64,000 nucleotides of DNA from Neptuniibacter marinus (GCF_001597725.1 NZ_LUTR01000009.1:44047-108046); one strand, 5' to 3'; counted from the stretch's first letter, positions 1-9,839 are shown. Made by a program: numbers and translations. Notes: generated by a model not told the origin, from the letters alone.

Positions 1-150
1 AAGGCAAAGTTTAGCGGTGTTAAACGCTCTTTCATTCCACTCAATGGAATTATTCGAATCGACGAAGTTGAGCAAGAAGGTGTGGCAAAAATTACTGAAG
101 CTAAAGGCGTTGTGGCAGCATTTCCTATGCCGCAAGCACCGAAAAGGTAA
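1..150 (+). CDS. DUF1820 family protein, C-terminal end only
   Basis: The window opens inside this gene. Frame 1 reads without a stop from base 1 to a TAA at 148-150, giving 49 residues. They include a segment beginning GVKRSFIPLNGIIRIDEVE and a tail ending AFPMPQAPKR. This matches my memory of the C-terminus of DUF1820, a small protein family common in Pseudomonas and marine gammaproteobacteria. Its biochemical role is not known to me. The N-terminus lies outside the window, so the start and full length cannot be judged. Confidence 0.7.
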   Translation, partial: KAKFSGVKRSFIPLNGIIRIDEVEQEGVAKITEAKGVVAAFPMPQAPKR

Positions 151-220
151 GGATGATTTAATATCCACAACTTAGCACTTCATGGTGATATTTATCGCCT
201 TATTACTAAAGGTTTATATT

Positions 221-1038
221 ATGTCTTACGGCGATTCTGATCGTTATCAACTTCCTGATTCACATGACCAGCAGGTCAAATCTTTTATGCGTTGGTTGCT
301 GTTAGGTGTCGCCCTTTTTATAAGTTTAGTCGTGGCTGTTATTTGGTTTGCTGACCGTTTATTGATCCATGTGCCATTAAGTGCTGAAGCGCGTTTTGTT
401 AAACCTTATGAATCCCTATTTGAAAAGTACAATATCCTTGAGCCGGAGCAGCAGCGTGTAGAGCGATATTTACAAAATATTGTGGATGATCTCACCGCCA
501 AAAGTGAGTTTGATGAGCCTGTTCGCATAAAGGTGCATTACCTCGACACGTCAGAGATCAACGCGTTTGCAACCTTAGGGGGTAATATTTTTGTTTTACG
601 TGGATTGGTGGAGGCGATGCCTAATGAGAATGCACTTGCAATGGTGCTGGCCCATGAGATCGCACATGTAAAACATAGAGACCCTATTGTGAGCGTGAGT
701 CGCGGCCTTGCTTTACAGGTGGCTTATAGTTTTTTGCTGGTGATCCTGGTACCGTTTTTAATACAGGTTCGGAGTTGGGAATGCTGGTGTTTAGTCGAGG
801 ACAGGAGGAAAGTGCTGATTTAGCCGCGTTAGATACATTGCAGCGCCATTATGGGCATGTGGCGGGTGCGACGACGTTTTTCACTATTATGCAGGAACAA
901 TATGCAGCGAAAGATGAAACTGAAAAGCTGCCGACATGGTTGCTGAGTCACCCAAAACTGCAGTACCGGATTGATGCGATCAATGCAAGGATTGATATGA
1001 ACAATTGGTACAAAGGCCAAGTAGTACCGAAGCAGTAA
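221..1038 (+). pseudogene. M48 family metalloprotease, broken by a frameshift
   Basis: Membrane-anchored zinc protease of the M48 (HtpX/BepA-like) type. The first part has one N-terminal membrane segment (about residues 25-45), then the zinc site HEIAHVKHRDP. After a run of six T at 730-735 the frame ends in a nonsense tail and stops at 823. The frame one base back continues smoothly with GDPGTVFNTGSELGMLVFSR, then QEESAD, the third zinc ligand region of M48 proteases, and runs to 1038. Losing one T from a T7 tract explains this exactly. The ATG at 221 is chosen over the one at 182 because AAAGG lies about 8 bases before it and the extra 13 residues are not family-like. It is either a real pseudogene or a homopolymer sequencing error. 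Confidence 0.8.
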
Positions 1039-1099
1039 ATTTGTAATTGAAAGGAAGGTGGCGTTACGTGCTGTATAAGACACGTAGCGCCGAGTTGTA

Positions 1100-1351
1100 T
1101 TAGGCTGGCTTGATCGTATGACCGTTTTTGTCTTTGAAAGATCCAACAGCGATCATAATGAAGTCTACAAGTGACCAGATGCCTAAACCACCTAATGTCA
1201 GCAGCATAAGTATGCCTGTACCAATTTTTCCTACATAAAAGCGATGAACGCCTAATACGCCTAAAAAGAAGCAAAGTAATAGAGTAGGAACAAAGCCTTT
1301 TTCGCTAACGATAACTTCAGGTGCTGCATTTACTGTTGTTGGTTCAGTCAT
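1100..1351 (-). CDS. TM2 domain membrane protein
   Basis: Small protein of about 83 residues with two hydrophobic helices joined by the TM2 signature (GVHRFYVGKIGTGILML, then GIWSLVDFIMI). It ends in a charged KDKNGHTIKPA tail. TM2 proteins are small double-pass inner membrane proteins of unclear function. The ATG at 1351 is preferred because an AAGGATAAG ribosome-binding sequence sits just before it, whereas an upstream in-frame start at 1399 overlaps the neighbouring gene. It follows a second TM2 gene in the same direction 12 bases upstream, so the two are probably co-transcribed. Confidence 0.8.
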   Translation of the reverse strand: MTEPTTVNAAPEVIVSEKGFVPTLLLCFFLGVLGVHRFYVGKIGTGILMLLTLGGLGIWSLVDFIMIAVGSFKDKNGHTIKPA

Positions 1352-1362
1352 TTTTCTTATCC

Positions 1363-1671
1363 TTAAAATGGGGTTTTTAGCTTTTGGCCGGGGTAGCAAA
1401 CGTACTTTCCTTGGCCGTCTTTAAATGATCCTGTTAGGAGCATTATGGTAATAATAAATGTGTGGATGCTATCTATAGCAAAGAAAGCGCCAGCCCAGAG
1501 CAGTTCACCGTTGGCGTAAAAATAGATGGTCAATGCAAAGAGACTAAAATCGATGATGCCTTCAATATATCGGCCAAGATAGAAGTGATGTATACCCATA
1601 ACACCAAAAATTGCGGAGAGAGAAACAGCAATAGCGTAACTTTTTGGTGAGGCTTGAGAGGAGGGCTGCAT
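1363..1671 (-). CDS. TM2 domain membrane protein
   Basis: A 102-residue protein with the TM2 pattern GIHHFYLGRYIEGIIDF between hydrophobic segments, followed by a further hydrophobic stretch and a short polar tail (GSFKDGQGKYVCYPGQ). Both TM2 genes share the SFKD(K/G)xG tail, so they look like diverged paralogues. It is the first gene of the pair, with the second starting 12 bases downstream. Function is unknown; localisation in the inner membrane is inferred from hydrophobicity. Confidence 0.75.
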   Translation of the reverse strand: MQPSSQASPKSYAIAVSLSAIFGVMGIHHFYLGRYIEGIIDFSLFALTIYFYANGELLWAGAFFAIDSIHTFIITIMLLTGSFKDGQGKYVCYPGQKLKTPF

Positions 1672-1774
1672 TCGCGTTTCCTTTGATATCCATATACGCG
1701 ACGTTCGTATAAGTGCTTTCGATGCTATTAAACATCACTGTTGTCGTCAAGTTAAGATGTTGATTTTTTACATT

Positions 1775-2929
1775 TTATATAACTAAATCAACTTGTTGTA
1801 AGGTTCCAGTATCACCGCTCTCTGTTAAAAATAGTCCTGTTGCGCGTACTTTACCTGCTATTTCGTCACTATTAGGCCCTGCATTAAGATCCCAATCAGT
1901 ATCGGTGTAACCTAAATAGAGTGCGCCTACATCTTTTTCTGCCAAGGTAAACAAACTGCTACTACCATCATCATGTTGAACCCAGATACGTAATTTATCC
2001 CAAGCGTCATCATTTTCATCAATAAAACCATTGTGATCATCATCGTAAGCGGCAAGTTCTTTGAAACCGTTGCCACTGGATGCACCAAATAACTCACTGC
2101 CATCATCAATTTGGCCATTCTCATTATGATCAAGAGCGATGTAGCCACTCTGTTCAGATAGTTGGTGAATTACTTCTTGATCACCATCCATATCTATATC
2201 AAAACTAATTTTATTGGCGGTTAGTTCTGCTGATTGACCCGAAAAGTTGATTACTAATGGATCTTTTAGCGCCGCGCCCATACGTATATGTAGGCTTTCG
2301 CTTTCACTGGCTGAGCGGCTTAGGTTGAGTTGTAGGTCTAGATCAATAACCTTACCATCAGCTGTTCTTACTTGCCCTTTAGCTTGGAATTGAAGTTGCT
2401 CTTGGTGTTCTGTTGTTTCCGTATAGCGGTAATCTAAACCATATTCTACTGCGCCTACCTCAGTCGCGAGCGATATTGCGGAAGATGTTGAACTATTCTC
2501 GGGCTGGTTTCCTGTGCTCCTGCTAGTGGTGTTGGATAGGTCGAGCACGCCGCTATGGAAGGTTTTTCCTGTCAGATGTTCATAAATTTTTTTTAACAGC
2601 TCTATCTTCATTTTATCTTCAGGCGTGAGCTCAAAGAGACTCGTGTTATCTCTTCCTGTGATATTAGTTAGTAGCTGGTCTAGGGTGTATTTTCCAACGC
2701 TCTCGCGTGCTGCGTCCTGCCTCAGGTCTGAATAGGTGGGTGTTTCTGTGATCTGGTTTGTTATTGTTTCTGTTCTTGTTTGTTCTGTATGCGTACCTGC
2801 GATGAGATTGTTTTTACTGAAGTTGTTTCCAGCAAGCACGTAACCTTCAGTGAGTTGTTCGCTGATATGAGTGTATGTTTGGCTGTTACTTTGTGTATCA
2901 AATGAGATATCTGAGGCAGAAATACGCAT
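1775..2929 (-). CDS. EF-hand-like calcium-binding protein of unknown function
   Basis: A 384-residue protein starting MRISASDISFDTQSNSQ, without a visible signal peptide. The N-terminal half is rich in Ser, Thr, Gln and Glu. The C-terminal third carries acidic loops of EF-hand/dockerin type: DIDMDGDQEV, DHNENGQIDDGSELFG and DDDHNGFIDENDDAW. These are typical calcium ligands. Similar proteins with an MxISASDI start and D-x-D/N-x-D/N-G loops are widespread in marine gammaproteobacteria and Pseudomonas as conserved hypotheticals. It sits alone, convergent with nothing and upstream of the TM2 pair. No function is assigned. Confidence 0.65.
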   Translation of the reverse strand: MRISASDISFDTQSNSQTYTHISEQLTEGYVLAGNNFSKNNLIAGTHTEQTRTETITNQITETPTYSDLRQDAARESVGKYTLDQLLTNITGRDNTSLFELTPEDKMKIELLKKIYEHLTGKTFHSGVLDLSNTTSRSTGNQPENSSTSSAISLATEVGAVEYGLDYRYTETTEHQEQLQFQAKGQVRTADGKVIDLDLQLNLSRSASESESLHIRMGAALKDPLVINFSGQSAELTANKISFDIDMDGDQEVIHQLSEQSGYIALDHNENGQIDDGSELFGASSGNGFKELAAYDDDHNGFIDENDDAWDKLRIWVQHDDGSSSLFTLAEKDVGALYLGYTDTDWDLNAGPNSDEIAGKVRATGLFLTESGDTGTLQQVDLVI

Positions 2930-3023
2930 AAAATCACCTTTTGCACTTAGATAAGTTGTTATCGGCAGCGTTCTTTATTTCAGAAGATCTATTTTTCAAT
3001 CAAGGCGGTTTTGTTATTTAGGG

Positions 3024-4061
3024 CTAAGGCTTTAATAAAGTTTTTGAGCCTTTGCCTGGGATTTCGCGGGCTAATCTAGGTAGCAGGTAACCTGGGAGTA
3101 TATTTTGCAGTTTTTCAAATAGTGCAAGCGCTTCCGTATCGCTGATATTGAAATGTGCAGCTCCCTGAACGGGATCTAAGGTAAAAAGGTAATAAGGTAA
3201 AATACCATAGTGGAAAAGGGTTTCGCTGAGCTCTTGTAGTGTATCAACGCTGTCATTGACGCCTTTTAATAGTACCGCTTGGTTAAGTACTGTTACTTGA
3301 GCATTTTTTAGTGCAGTGACTATCTTAACTGTCTGCTCGTCTAGTTCATTCGGATGGTTTGCGTGTAAAACCATCACAGTATCAAAACGACACTCTTTCA
3401 AAATTGTGGTCAGCGATGTTGTTACTCTTTGGGGGATAACAATAGGGAGGCGAGTGTGAATACGCAGCCGTTTTAAGTGCGGGATCTGCTCAAGCTCTTT
3501 AATCATGCGGGCTAAGCGCTCATCGCTAGTGGCTAGCGGATCACCACCTGAAAAAATAACTTCACTAATACTCGGATCGGCTGTCAAATAAGTCAGTATC
3601 TCTTGCCATTGTTCAGGGCCTAAACGGTTTTCCTGATAAGGAAAGTGCCGACGGAAACAGTAACGGCAGTTGATTGCGCAAGCGCCGCTGAGAATGAGCA
3701 GCACGCGGCCTTTATATTTATGAATTAAACCATCACGGTGATTAGCGCTCATCTCCGCTAAGGGATCAATTACGTAACCTGGAATAGCGTCTAATTCGGC
3801 ATCTAAAGGTAGAATCTGTCGTAGTAATGGATCCTGTGGATCGCCTTTTTTTATCTTAGCCAAGTAAGGTTCGGGTACTTTAAGGGGAAATTCATTCGCA
3901 CCAGCGATGGCCCCATCAAGGTAACTTTCAGAAAGCCCCAGCCTCTTTAATAATGCTTTAGGGCTGTTAATGGTATGGCTTAATAGGTGCTGCCACGGAG
4001 TGTTTTCGCCAATCTGAATCGCAGTTTCACTGATTTTGGTCGTTTTTGGGACAGAATTCAT
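3024..4061 (-). CDS. epmB: EF-P (R)-beta-lysylation radical-SAM enzyme EpmB
   Basis: Lysine 2,3-aminomutase-like radical SAM enzyme that converts (S)-alpha-lysine to (R)-beta-lysine for attachment to elongation factor P. The 345-residue protein has the iron-sulfur motif CxxxCxxC at Cys128, Cys132 and Cys135 (CAINCRYCFRRHF), followed by a GGDP box (FSGGDPLA). Length and motifs match EpmB rather than the larger KamA. It is divergently transcribed from efp, sharing the roughly 130-base region 4062-4190. epmA lies just beyond efp, so substrate and both modification enzymes are clustered. Confidence 0.93.
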   Translation of the reverse strand: MNSVPKTTKISETAIQIGENTPWQHLLSHTINSPKALLKRLGLSESYLDGAIAGANEFPLKVPEPYLAKIKKGDPQDPLLRQILPLDAELDAIPGYVIDPLAEMSANHRDGLIHKYKGRVLLILSGACAINCRYCFRRHFPYQENRLGPEQWQEILTYLTADPSISEVIFSGGDPLATSDERLARMIKELEQIPHLKRLRIHTRLPIVIPQRVTTSLTTILKECRFDTVMVLHANHPNELDEQTVKIVTALKNAQVTVLNQAVLLKGVNDSVDTLQELSETLFHYGILPYYLFTLDPVQGAAHFNISDTEALALFEKLQNILPGYLLPRLAREIPGKGSKTLLKP

Positions 4062-4190
4062 AGTGTTTTTCGGCAGAATGGCAGCTGGAAGTTGCTCGCA
4101 TTCTCCTTTCTAGTAGAATGTCTGTCAATTTTACTGCTGACAGCGATGTTGTTAGTTGAATAGCAAATTATAAGAGATGCGTAGGACATT

Positions 4191-4754
4191 ATGGCGAATT
4201 TTTCTTCTAACCAGTTCAAGAACGGTATGAAAGTAATGATCGATGGTGATCCATGTTCAATGGTTGACGTTGAATTTGTGAAGCCGGGTAAAGGACAAGC
4301 ATTTACACGTGTTAAGTTGCGTAACTTAATGTCGGGGCGTATTTGGGAGCGTACTTTCAAATCGGGTGAAAGTGTTGAAGCAGCAGATGTTATGGATACG
4401 ACTATGGAGTATTCATACTATGATGGTGAACTTTGGTACTTTATGGATCCGAATACTTTTGAACAGGTAGGTGCGGATGAAAACGCTGTGTCTGATGCTA
4501 AGCCTTGGCTAAAAGAGCAAGATTCTGTAACGGTTACACTCTTTAATGGTAATCCTATAGCCGTAACACCGCCTAATTTTGTTGAATTAGAGGTCGTTGA
4601 GACAGATCCGGGCCTTAAAGGTGATACGGCGCAAGGCGGATCTAAACCTGCAACGTTAACCACCGGTGCTGTTGTGCGTGTGCCGTTGTTTATCAATCAA
4701 GGCGAAGTGTTGAAGATTGATACACGCACAGGTGAATATGTTTCTCGTGCGTAA
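4191..4754 (+). CDS. efp: Translation elongation factor P
   Basis: EF-P binds ribosomes stalled at polyproline stretches and stimulates peptide bond formation. The 187-residue sequence has the N-terminal KOW-like domain with the modification loop KPGKGQAF, in which Lys34 is the expected site of beta-lysylation, followed by the two OB-fold domains ending GEYVSRA. An AGGA sequence lies shortly before the ATG. The EpmA and EpmB modification genes flank it, which supports a lysylated EF-P. A strong hairpin follows the stop codon. Confidence 0.97.
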   Translation: MANFSSNQFKNGMKVMIDGDPCSMVDVEFVKPGKGQAFTRVKLRNLMSGRIWERTFKSGESVEAADVMDTTMEYSYYDGELWYFMDPNTFEQVGADENAVSDAKPWLKEQDSVTVTLFNGNPIAVTPPNFVELEVVETDPGLKGDTAQGGSKPATLTTGAVVRVPLFINQGEVLKIDTRTGEYVSRA

Positions 4755-4771
4755 TTGATTTTATCGTCAAT

Positions 4772-4799
4772 AAAAACGGCAGCTTAGGCTGCCGTTTTT
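4772..4799 (+). terminator. Rho-independent terminator after efp
   Basis: A perfect 12-bp stem, AAAAACGGCAGC / GCTGCCGTTTTT, closes on a TTAG loop 17 bases after the efp stop. Its A- and T-rich flanks would allow termination in either direction. It separates efp from epmA. Confidence 0.9.
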
Positions 4800-4851
4800 A
4801 TTGGTGCCAGATTTTATGGTTTATTTTTGTGTAGTGATTAAGTGAGAGAGT

Positions 4852-5820
4852 ATGAGTGAGTGGCGGCCATCAGCAACAATTGAAAACTTGCGTCATCGAG
4901 CGCAGCTTTTTAACCATATTCGCGAATTTTTTAAGCAGTTGGATGTGCTAGAAGTTGATACGCCAGTTATGTCGCAGTGTGCCGTAAGTGACCCTTTTAT
5001 CGATAGCTTTGAACTCAATTATTGCCCTGTTGTTGGTATTACTGAGCAAACTCATTATCTTCAAACATCACCTGAATATGCAATGAAACGTCTATTGGCC
5101 GCGGGTAGTGGCGCTATTTATCAAATGAGTAAGGTGTTTCGCAATGGTGAATATGGAAGCCGCCATAACCCTGAGTTTACTATGTTGGAGTGGTATCAGC
5201 CTGGCTATGATGATCATCAGTTAATGGATGAAGTAGAAGCATTAGTGTTACCTATTTTGGGCTTGAACAGTATAGAGAGAATTACCTACTCAGATCTTTT
5301 TATGCGTTACTTAGGTTTTCGCCCAGAGCAGGTGGGTGTTGATCGTTTGGTGGCTGAAACCAAAAAACATGTGGATATAACACTGCAAGATGATGACCCG
5401 GATACGTGGCTAAACCTTTTGATCTCTCATGTAATCGAGCCTCAGCTAAAAACGGTCGCTGCGATTTTCGTCACTGAATACCCCGCCTCTCAAGCTGCGC
5501 TTGCTAAGGTAAGGAAAAATAGCGTGGGTGAATGGGTTGCGGCACGGTTTGAGTTGTTTGTGAACGGTGTTGAATTGGCTAATGGCTATCATGAGCTGAC
5601 CGATCCACAAGAACAACAGAAGCGTTTGCAGATTGATCAAACACACCGAGAGCGCTTGCAGCTTCCGCAGCGCCCCTTAGATTATCGCTTAGTCGAGGCG
5701 CTGGAAGCAGGCTTGCCCGATTGTGCTGGAGTTGCCTTAGGTGTTGATCGCTTATTAATGCTTGCATTAAACGCGGATTCTATTGCTGAAGTCATCCCTT
5801 TTGATTATTCAAAAGCTTAG
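4852..5820 (+). CDS. epmA: EF-P lysine ligase EpmA (GenX/PoxA)
   Basis: Class II lysyl-tRNA synthetase paralogue that adenylates (R)-beta-lysine and attaches it to Lys34 of EF-P. It has 322 residues and consists only of the catalytic core, without the tRNA anticodon-binding domain of LysRS. Class II motif 2 is visible as FRNGEYGSRHNPEFTMLEWY and motif 3 as GVALGVDRLLMLAL near the C-terminus. It lies about 100 bases downstream of efp after a terminator, so it probably has its own promoter. A GAGAG sequence precedes the ATG. Confidence 0.95.
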   Translation: MSEWRPSATIENLRHRAQLFNHIREFFKQLDVLEVDTPVMSQCAVSDPFIDSFELNYCPVVGITEQTHYLQTSPEYAMKRLLAAGSGAIYQMSKVFRNGEYGSRHNPEFTMLEWYQPGYDDHQLMDEVEALVLPILGLNSIERITYSDLFMRYLGFRPEQVGVDRLVAETKKHVDITLQDDDPDTWLNLLISHVIEPQLKTVAAIFVTEYPASQAALAKVRKNSVGEWVAARFELFVNGVELANGYHELTDPQEQQKRLQIDQTHRERLQLPQRPLDYRLVEALEAGLPDCAGVALGVDRLLMLALNADSIAEVIPFDYSKA

Positions 5821-5884
5821 TGGTTTCGATGACGAATAAGGGTGACCCACTTAACGGGTGTAACTTTCCCCTATGTTATTCGCT

Positions 5885-7036
5885 TTAAGCAGGTAGCTCA
5901 TTAAGTAAGGCCGTTTTAATGCGGTGCACGGCTTCTTCTAATGTGCTTCTTGGGCAGCCAAAATTTAAACGCATATAGCTTTCGTCACCAAAATCACGGC
6001 CTGGGGACATGCCAACCCCTGCGTGTTCAAAGAAATGTGCTGGGTTAGTTAGCTTGGCACCGGATACATCGATCCATGCAAGATAGGTTGCTTCGATAGG
6101 GAGTAATTTAAGCCCTGGGATCGAGTTGATCTCCTTTTGTAGGTAATCACGGTTTCTGCGTAAGTAGTCGAGCTGTTTTTTGTTCCATTCATCCCCATCT
6201 TTATAAGCGGCCATTGTCGCGGTATAGCCAAGTAGATTTACATCAGGGACTATGCCTTTACGTACGTTTATAAACTGCTGGCGTAGTTTTTTATCTTTTA
6301 TAATGGCAAAAGAGCAGCCAAGCCCTGCGATATTATAGGTTTTACTAGGCGCCATGAGGGTAATGGTACGCTGGGCGATCTCTTCATTTAGTGAGGCGAG
6401 AGGGGTATGTTTTAATCCCGTTTCTAAAATAAGGTCGCAATGGATTTCATCGGAGCAGACATAAAGGTCATGTTTAACAATAAGGCTGGCAAGTGCTTCG
6501 AGTTCCTCTTGTCTATAAACCGTTCCCCCTGGATTATGAGGGTTACAAAAGAGAAGTAAACGAGTGCGATCAGTTAAGCTCTTTTCTAATGCGTCTAAGT
6601 CAAGGATAAAGCGTTGATTCACTTTTTTTAGTGGGACTGTGCATACCTCTCTATTGGATAGTCGCGGCGATGAAATAAACGGCGGGTAAATAGGTTTTGG
6701 TGAGATGACGCTGTCACCACTTTTACCAACCGCACGACAGGCAAGGTTTAGTCCACAGACAAGTCCGGGTAACCAGGTGATTGAGTCTGCATCTATTTCC
6801 CAATGATATAAGCTTTGCATACGCTGTATGACTAGCTGGTTTAATTCGCTAGGAACGACGGTATAACCAAACACGCCATGATCTATACGTTCCTTCAGTG
6901 CGTTGATTACGCATGGGGGGGACATGAAGTCAGTATCGGCAACCCACATCGGTAAAATGTCGCTATCACCGTACTTTTCCCACTTTTGGCTGGCGGTTCC
7001 TTTTCGGTTTATTGGGCGATCGAATTCTTTATCCAT
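5885..7036 (-). CDS. PatB/MalY-type aminotransferase, putative cystathionine beta-lyase
   Basis: Pyridoxal-phosphate enzyme of fold type I, 383 residues. The start MDKEFDRPINRKGTASQKWEK and the segments NPHNPGGTVY and SDEIHCDL are typical of the PatB/MalY branch, which cleaves C-S bonds (cystathionine beta-lyase activity). The PLP lysine should be Lys232 in APSKTYNIAGLG. MalY homologues can also act as regulators, but no partner is nearby. It is convergent with epmA and divergent from leuA. Substrate is inferred from the family only. Confidence 0.85.
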   Translation of the reverse strand: MDKEFDRPINRKGTASQKWEKYGDSDILPMWVADTDFMSPPCVINALKERIDHGVFGYTVVPSELNQLVIQRMQSLYHWEIDADSITWLPGLVCGLNLACRAVGKSGDSVISPKPIYPPFISSPRLSNREVCTVPLKKVNQRFILDLDALEKSLTDRTRLLLFCNPHNPGGTVYRQEELEALASLIVKHDLYVCSDEIHCDLILETGLKHTPLASLNEEIAQRTITLMAPSKTYNIAGLGCSFAIIKDKKLRQQFINVRKGIVPDVNLLGYTATMAAYKDGDEWNKKQLDYLRRNRDYLQKEINSIPGLKLLPIEATYLAWIDVSGAKLTNPAHFFEHAGVGMSPGRDFGDESYMRLNFGCPRSTLEEAVHRIKTALLNELPA

Positions 7037-7345
7037 GATGATCTTCTTTTGTTGTATTAAGAGATAAACATTGGTTGCAAAACATAGCTTCGGCGCTATA
7101 GTGGGTGGTCACTGGATAACCACGCATATTCCTACTTTTATAGCTAAGTAATAGGCTATAGAAAGAGTATTACAACGCAGATTACTATTTTCATAAGATA
7201 GCCAGTTTTAGCTATTAAAAACTATTTATTGAAACTTAGAGTATAGTTCTCTAGTGCCCTTTTTTGTCCAGTTATTGTAAAGAATTTAGAGAGTAGCGCT
7301 CAATCATTGTATTGAACGCTGGTGAGTTGTTTTGGAGCGCCCCTG
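7037..7345. other. Intergenic region between patB-like gene and leuA
   Basis: About 309 bases between divergent genes, AT-rich. It must hold promoters for both. I looked for a leucine-rich leader peptide with an attenuator before leuA and found none that I could support. No hairpin with a T-run was recognised. Confidence 0.4.
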
Positions 7346-8887
7346 ATGAATAATGATAATCGTGTAATTATATTTGATACAACCTTACGTGATGGTGAGC
7401 AAAGCCCTGGCGCATCCATGACTCGCGATGAAAAACTGCGTATTGCCATGCAGTTAGAGAAGATGCGTGTAGATGTTATTGAGGCGGGCTTTGCTATTGC
7501 TAGTCAAGGGGATTTTGAATCGGTTAAATCGATTGCTGATGCGGTTACTGAGAGCCGTATCTGTTCGTTGTCGCGTGCTTTAGACGCAGATATTGATCGT
7601 GCCGGTGAAGCGCTACAAAATGCGGCGATGGGGCGTATTCATACATTCATCGCAACTTCGCCTATTCATATGAAGTACAAGCTTCAGATGCAGCCTGATC
7701 AAGTGGTAGAACAAGCAGTTAAAGCGGTTACTCGTGCACGTAATTTGATTGACGATGTTGAGTTCTCATTAGAAGATGCCAGCCGTTCTGAGCTTGATTT
7801 TATGTGTCGAATCATTGAAAAGGTGATTGATGCGGGTGCTCGCACTATTAATATTCCCGATACGGTAGGTTATGCCGTTCCGGGTGAGTTTGCGAATACG
7901 ATAGGACAGCTTATTCAGCGTATTCCCAATGCCGATAAAGCGGTGTTCTCTGTGCATTGCCACAATGATTTAGGCCTAGCGGTAGCGAACTCTCTTGCTG
8001 CGGTGGGAGCTGGTGCACGTCAGGTTGAATGTACGATTAATGGTTTAGGTGAGCGGGCAGGTAATGCTTCGCTTGAAGAGATCGTTATGGCGATTCGGAC
8101 ACGTAAAGATTCTTTGGGTGTTTCGACTAATATAGATACCACTCAGATTGTTCCAGCTTCTCGCTTAGTTTCTAGTGTTACTGGTTTTCCTGTGCAGCCA
8201 AATAAGGCAATTGTGGGGGCTAACGCGTTTGCCCATGAATCAGGTATTCATCAGGATGGTGTACTTAAACACCGTGAAACTTATGAGATTATGACAGCCC
8301 AAGATGTGGGCTGGAATACTAACCGCATGGTGTTGGGTAAGCACTCTGGGCGTGCTGCATTCCGTAGTCGTTTAGAGGAGTTAGGTACATCGCTGTCCTC
8401 TGACCTTGAATTGAATAATGCCTTTTCGCGTTTTAAAGAGCTTGCCGATAAAAAGCATGAGATCTTTGATGAGGATCTGGTTGCTCTAGTGAGTGATACA
8501 CGTGCAGCAGCAAGCAGCGAGCAATTCAAACTAAGCAGTTTGTCGGTGGTATCACAAACAGGTGAAACGCCAACAGCGACTATAGTGATACAAATAAGTG
8601 ATCAAGAGAAAACAGCAGAAGCTGAAGGGAGCGGGCCAGTGGATGCGACGTTTAAAGCGATCGAATCTATTGCTAACTCAGGTGCTAGTTTACAGATCTA
8701 TTCGGTGAATGCGGTTACCGAAGGTACGGACTCTCAAGGTGAAGTCACTGTTCGTCTTGAAAAAGGTGGACGTATCGTTAATGGTTTAGGCGCAGATACT
8801 GATATTATTATCGCTTCAGCTAAGGCGTATATTCATGCGCTGAACATGCTTGAAGCAAACGTTCAGAAAGCGCATCCCCAAGTATAA
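7346..8887 (+). CDS. leuA: 2-isopropylmalate synthase
   Basis: First committed enzyme of leucine synthesis: condenses acetyl-CoA with 2-oxoisovalerate. From the ATG at 7346 the protein has 513 residues. It shows the DRE-TIM signature [18 protein letters not shown] at the N-terminus, the metal-binding HCHND motif, the [13 protein letters not shown] box and a C-terminal regulatory LeuA dimer domain (about residue 390 onward) that normally senses leucine. An in-frame GTG at 7322 is rejected because family members begin just before [12 protein letters not shown]. The leuBCD genes are not adjacent. Confidence 0.95.
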   Translation: MNNDNRVIIFDTTLRDGEQSPGASMTRDEKLRIAMQLEKMRVDVIEAGFAIASQGDFESVKSIADAVTESRICSLSRALDADIDRAGEALQNAAMGRIHTFIATSPIHMKYKLQMQPDQVVEQAVKAVTRARNLIDDVEFSLEDASRSELDFMCRIIEKVIDAGARTINIPDTVGYAVPGEFANTIGQLIQRIPNADKAVFSVHCHNDLGLAVANSLAAVGAGARQVECTINGLGERAGNASLEEIVMAIRTRKDSLGVSTNIDTTQIVPASRLVSSVTGFPVQPNKAIVGANAFAHESGIHQDGVLKHRETYEIMTAQDVGWNTNRMVLGKHSGRAAFRSRLEELGTSLSSDLELNNAFSRFKELADKKHEIFDEDLVALVSDTRAAASSEQFKLSSLSVVSQTGETPTATIVIQISDQEKTAEAEGSGPVDATFKAIESIANSGASLQIYSVNAVTEGTDSQGEVTVRLEKGGRIVNGLGADTDIIIASAKAYIHALNMLEANVQKAHPQV

Positions 8888-8914
8888 CAAACAGTGAAGG
8901 TTTAGATCGCCAAT

Positions 8915-9835
8915 ATGGAGCAAGAGCAGCTTCGTCATCAATATTTAGAGGCCCTAGGGGTCTCTAGTTGGCTGCCTTGTGCTGTATTACCTAATGCTGC
9001 GGCTTCGGCGGAGTGGGTATCTGACTTTAGATATCCAGCGCCGGATATTCCTTTTAAGTCTGATCGGGTCGCAAGTGCTCGTTCGGCTTTGGGGCAGCAG
9101 GGGGCGTCTAACGGTAGTTCTTCATCTCAAACTCAAACCCGTGGTTCTAGTCCCGCATCGGTGGCAACTGCTCAGCAGGGGATGTCACAAGCTAGAGCTG
9201 CCTTAGGCCTAACGGTTGTTGAGCCTGCTGAGAAAGCAGTAGCTCCTTCTCCTCCTTCTGTTCAGGCACCTTCGCTATCACCATCAACCTCTTCGTTAGC
9301 TACTGTTGAGGTGGGAGAGAGTGAGGATGATGCCTCTAGTGTTCAGGTAAATACTGATCTTGAGCCGCCACGATTTAAGTTAGCGTATTTCAGGGTTGGA
9401 GAGTTATTAGTGATTGATAGTGTACCTCCCCAAGGAGGGCATTTTGGGGATAATTATCAAGCATTAGCCGTAGCGATTGCGGCTGCTCTTGGTTTTAAAG
9501 GTGAACAAGGGCCAGCTTTTATGCTGCCTTGGCCTATGTTTGCAAGTAAAACCTTAGATCAAGGCTATAAACAGGCCGCTATTGCGGTACAGCATAAGTT
9601 AAGTAAAGAGTTGCAGGCGCATCCTGTTAAAGCGGTTTTATTGTTTGGAGAGATCGCCGTTCAGATGGTAATGGAGCGTCAAGAGTCACTGGAACAGTTG
9701 AAAGGTATCTGTTTTGAGGTACGGGCGGGTATTAAAGCTATAGCGAGTCATAGTTTGACCGAAGCGATGCAGTTACCTGGCATTAAAAAACAGGTTTGGA
9801 CCGATCTGCAGCCGTTATTAGCAAAGCTTCCATAA
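8915..9835 (+). CDS. HolD-like protein (DNA polymerase III psi subunit candidate)
   Basis: A 306-residue protein with an N-terminal helix motif, HQYLEALGVSSWLP, resembling the start of E. coli HolD, where the chi-binding peptide lies. A long low-complexity linker rich in Ser, Ala, Gln and Pro follows (about residues 45-145). Then comes a globular C-terminal part containing LLVIDSVPPQGG and MLPWPMFAS. It sits 4 bases before rimI, as holD does in E. coli, and in Pseudomonas the gene next to rimI encodes the psi subunit. Psi would tie the clamp loader to chi and SSB. Assignment rests on synteny and the N-terminal motif; the linker is unusual compared with the short E. coli protein. Confidence 0.6.
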   Translation: MEQEQLRHQYLEALGVSSWLPCAVLPNAAASAEWVSDFRYPAPDIPFKSDRVASARSALGQQGASNGSSSSQTQTRGSSPASVATAQQGMSQARAALGLTVVEPAEKAVAPSPPSVQAPSLSPSTSSLATVEVGESEDDASSVQVNTDLEPPRFKLAYFRVGELLVIDSVPPQGGHFGDNYQALAVAIAAALGFKGEQGPAFMLPWPMFASKTLDQGYKQAAIAVQHKLSKELQAHPVKAVLLFGEIAVQMVMERQESLEQLKGICFEVRAGIKAIASHSLTEAMQLPGIKKQVWTDLQPLLAKLP

Positions 9836-9839
9836 CATA

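Noticed and set aside
7037..7345. Leucine attenuator before leuA
   Set aside because: No leucine-rich leader peptide or terminator/antiterminator pair was found.
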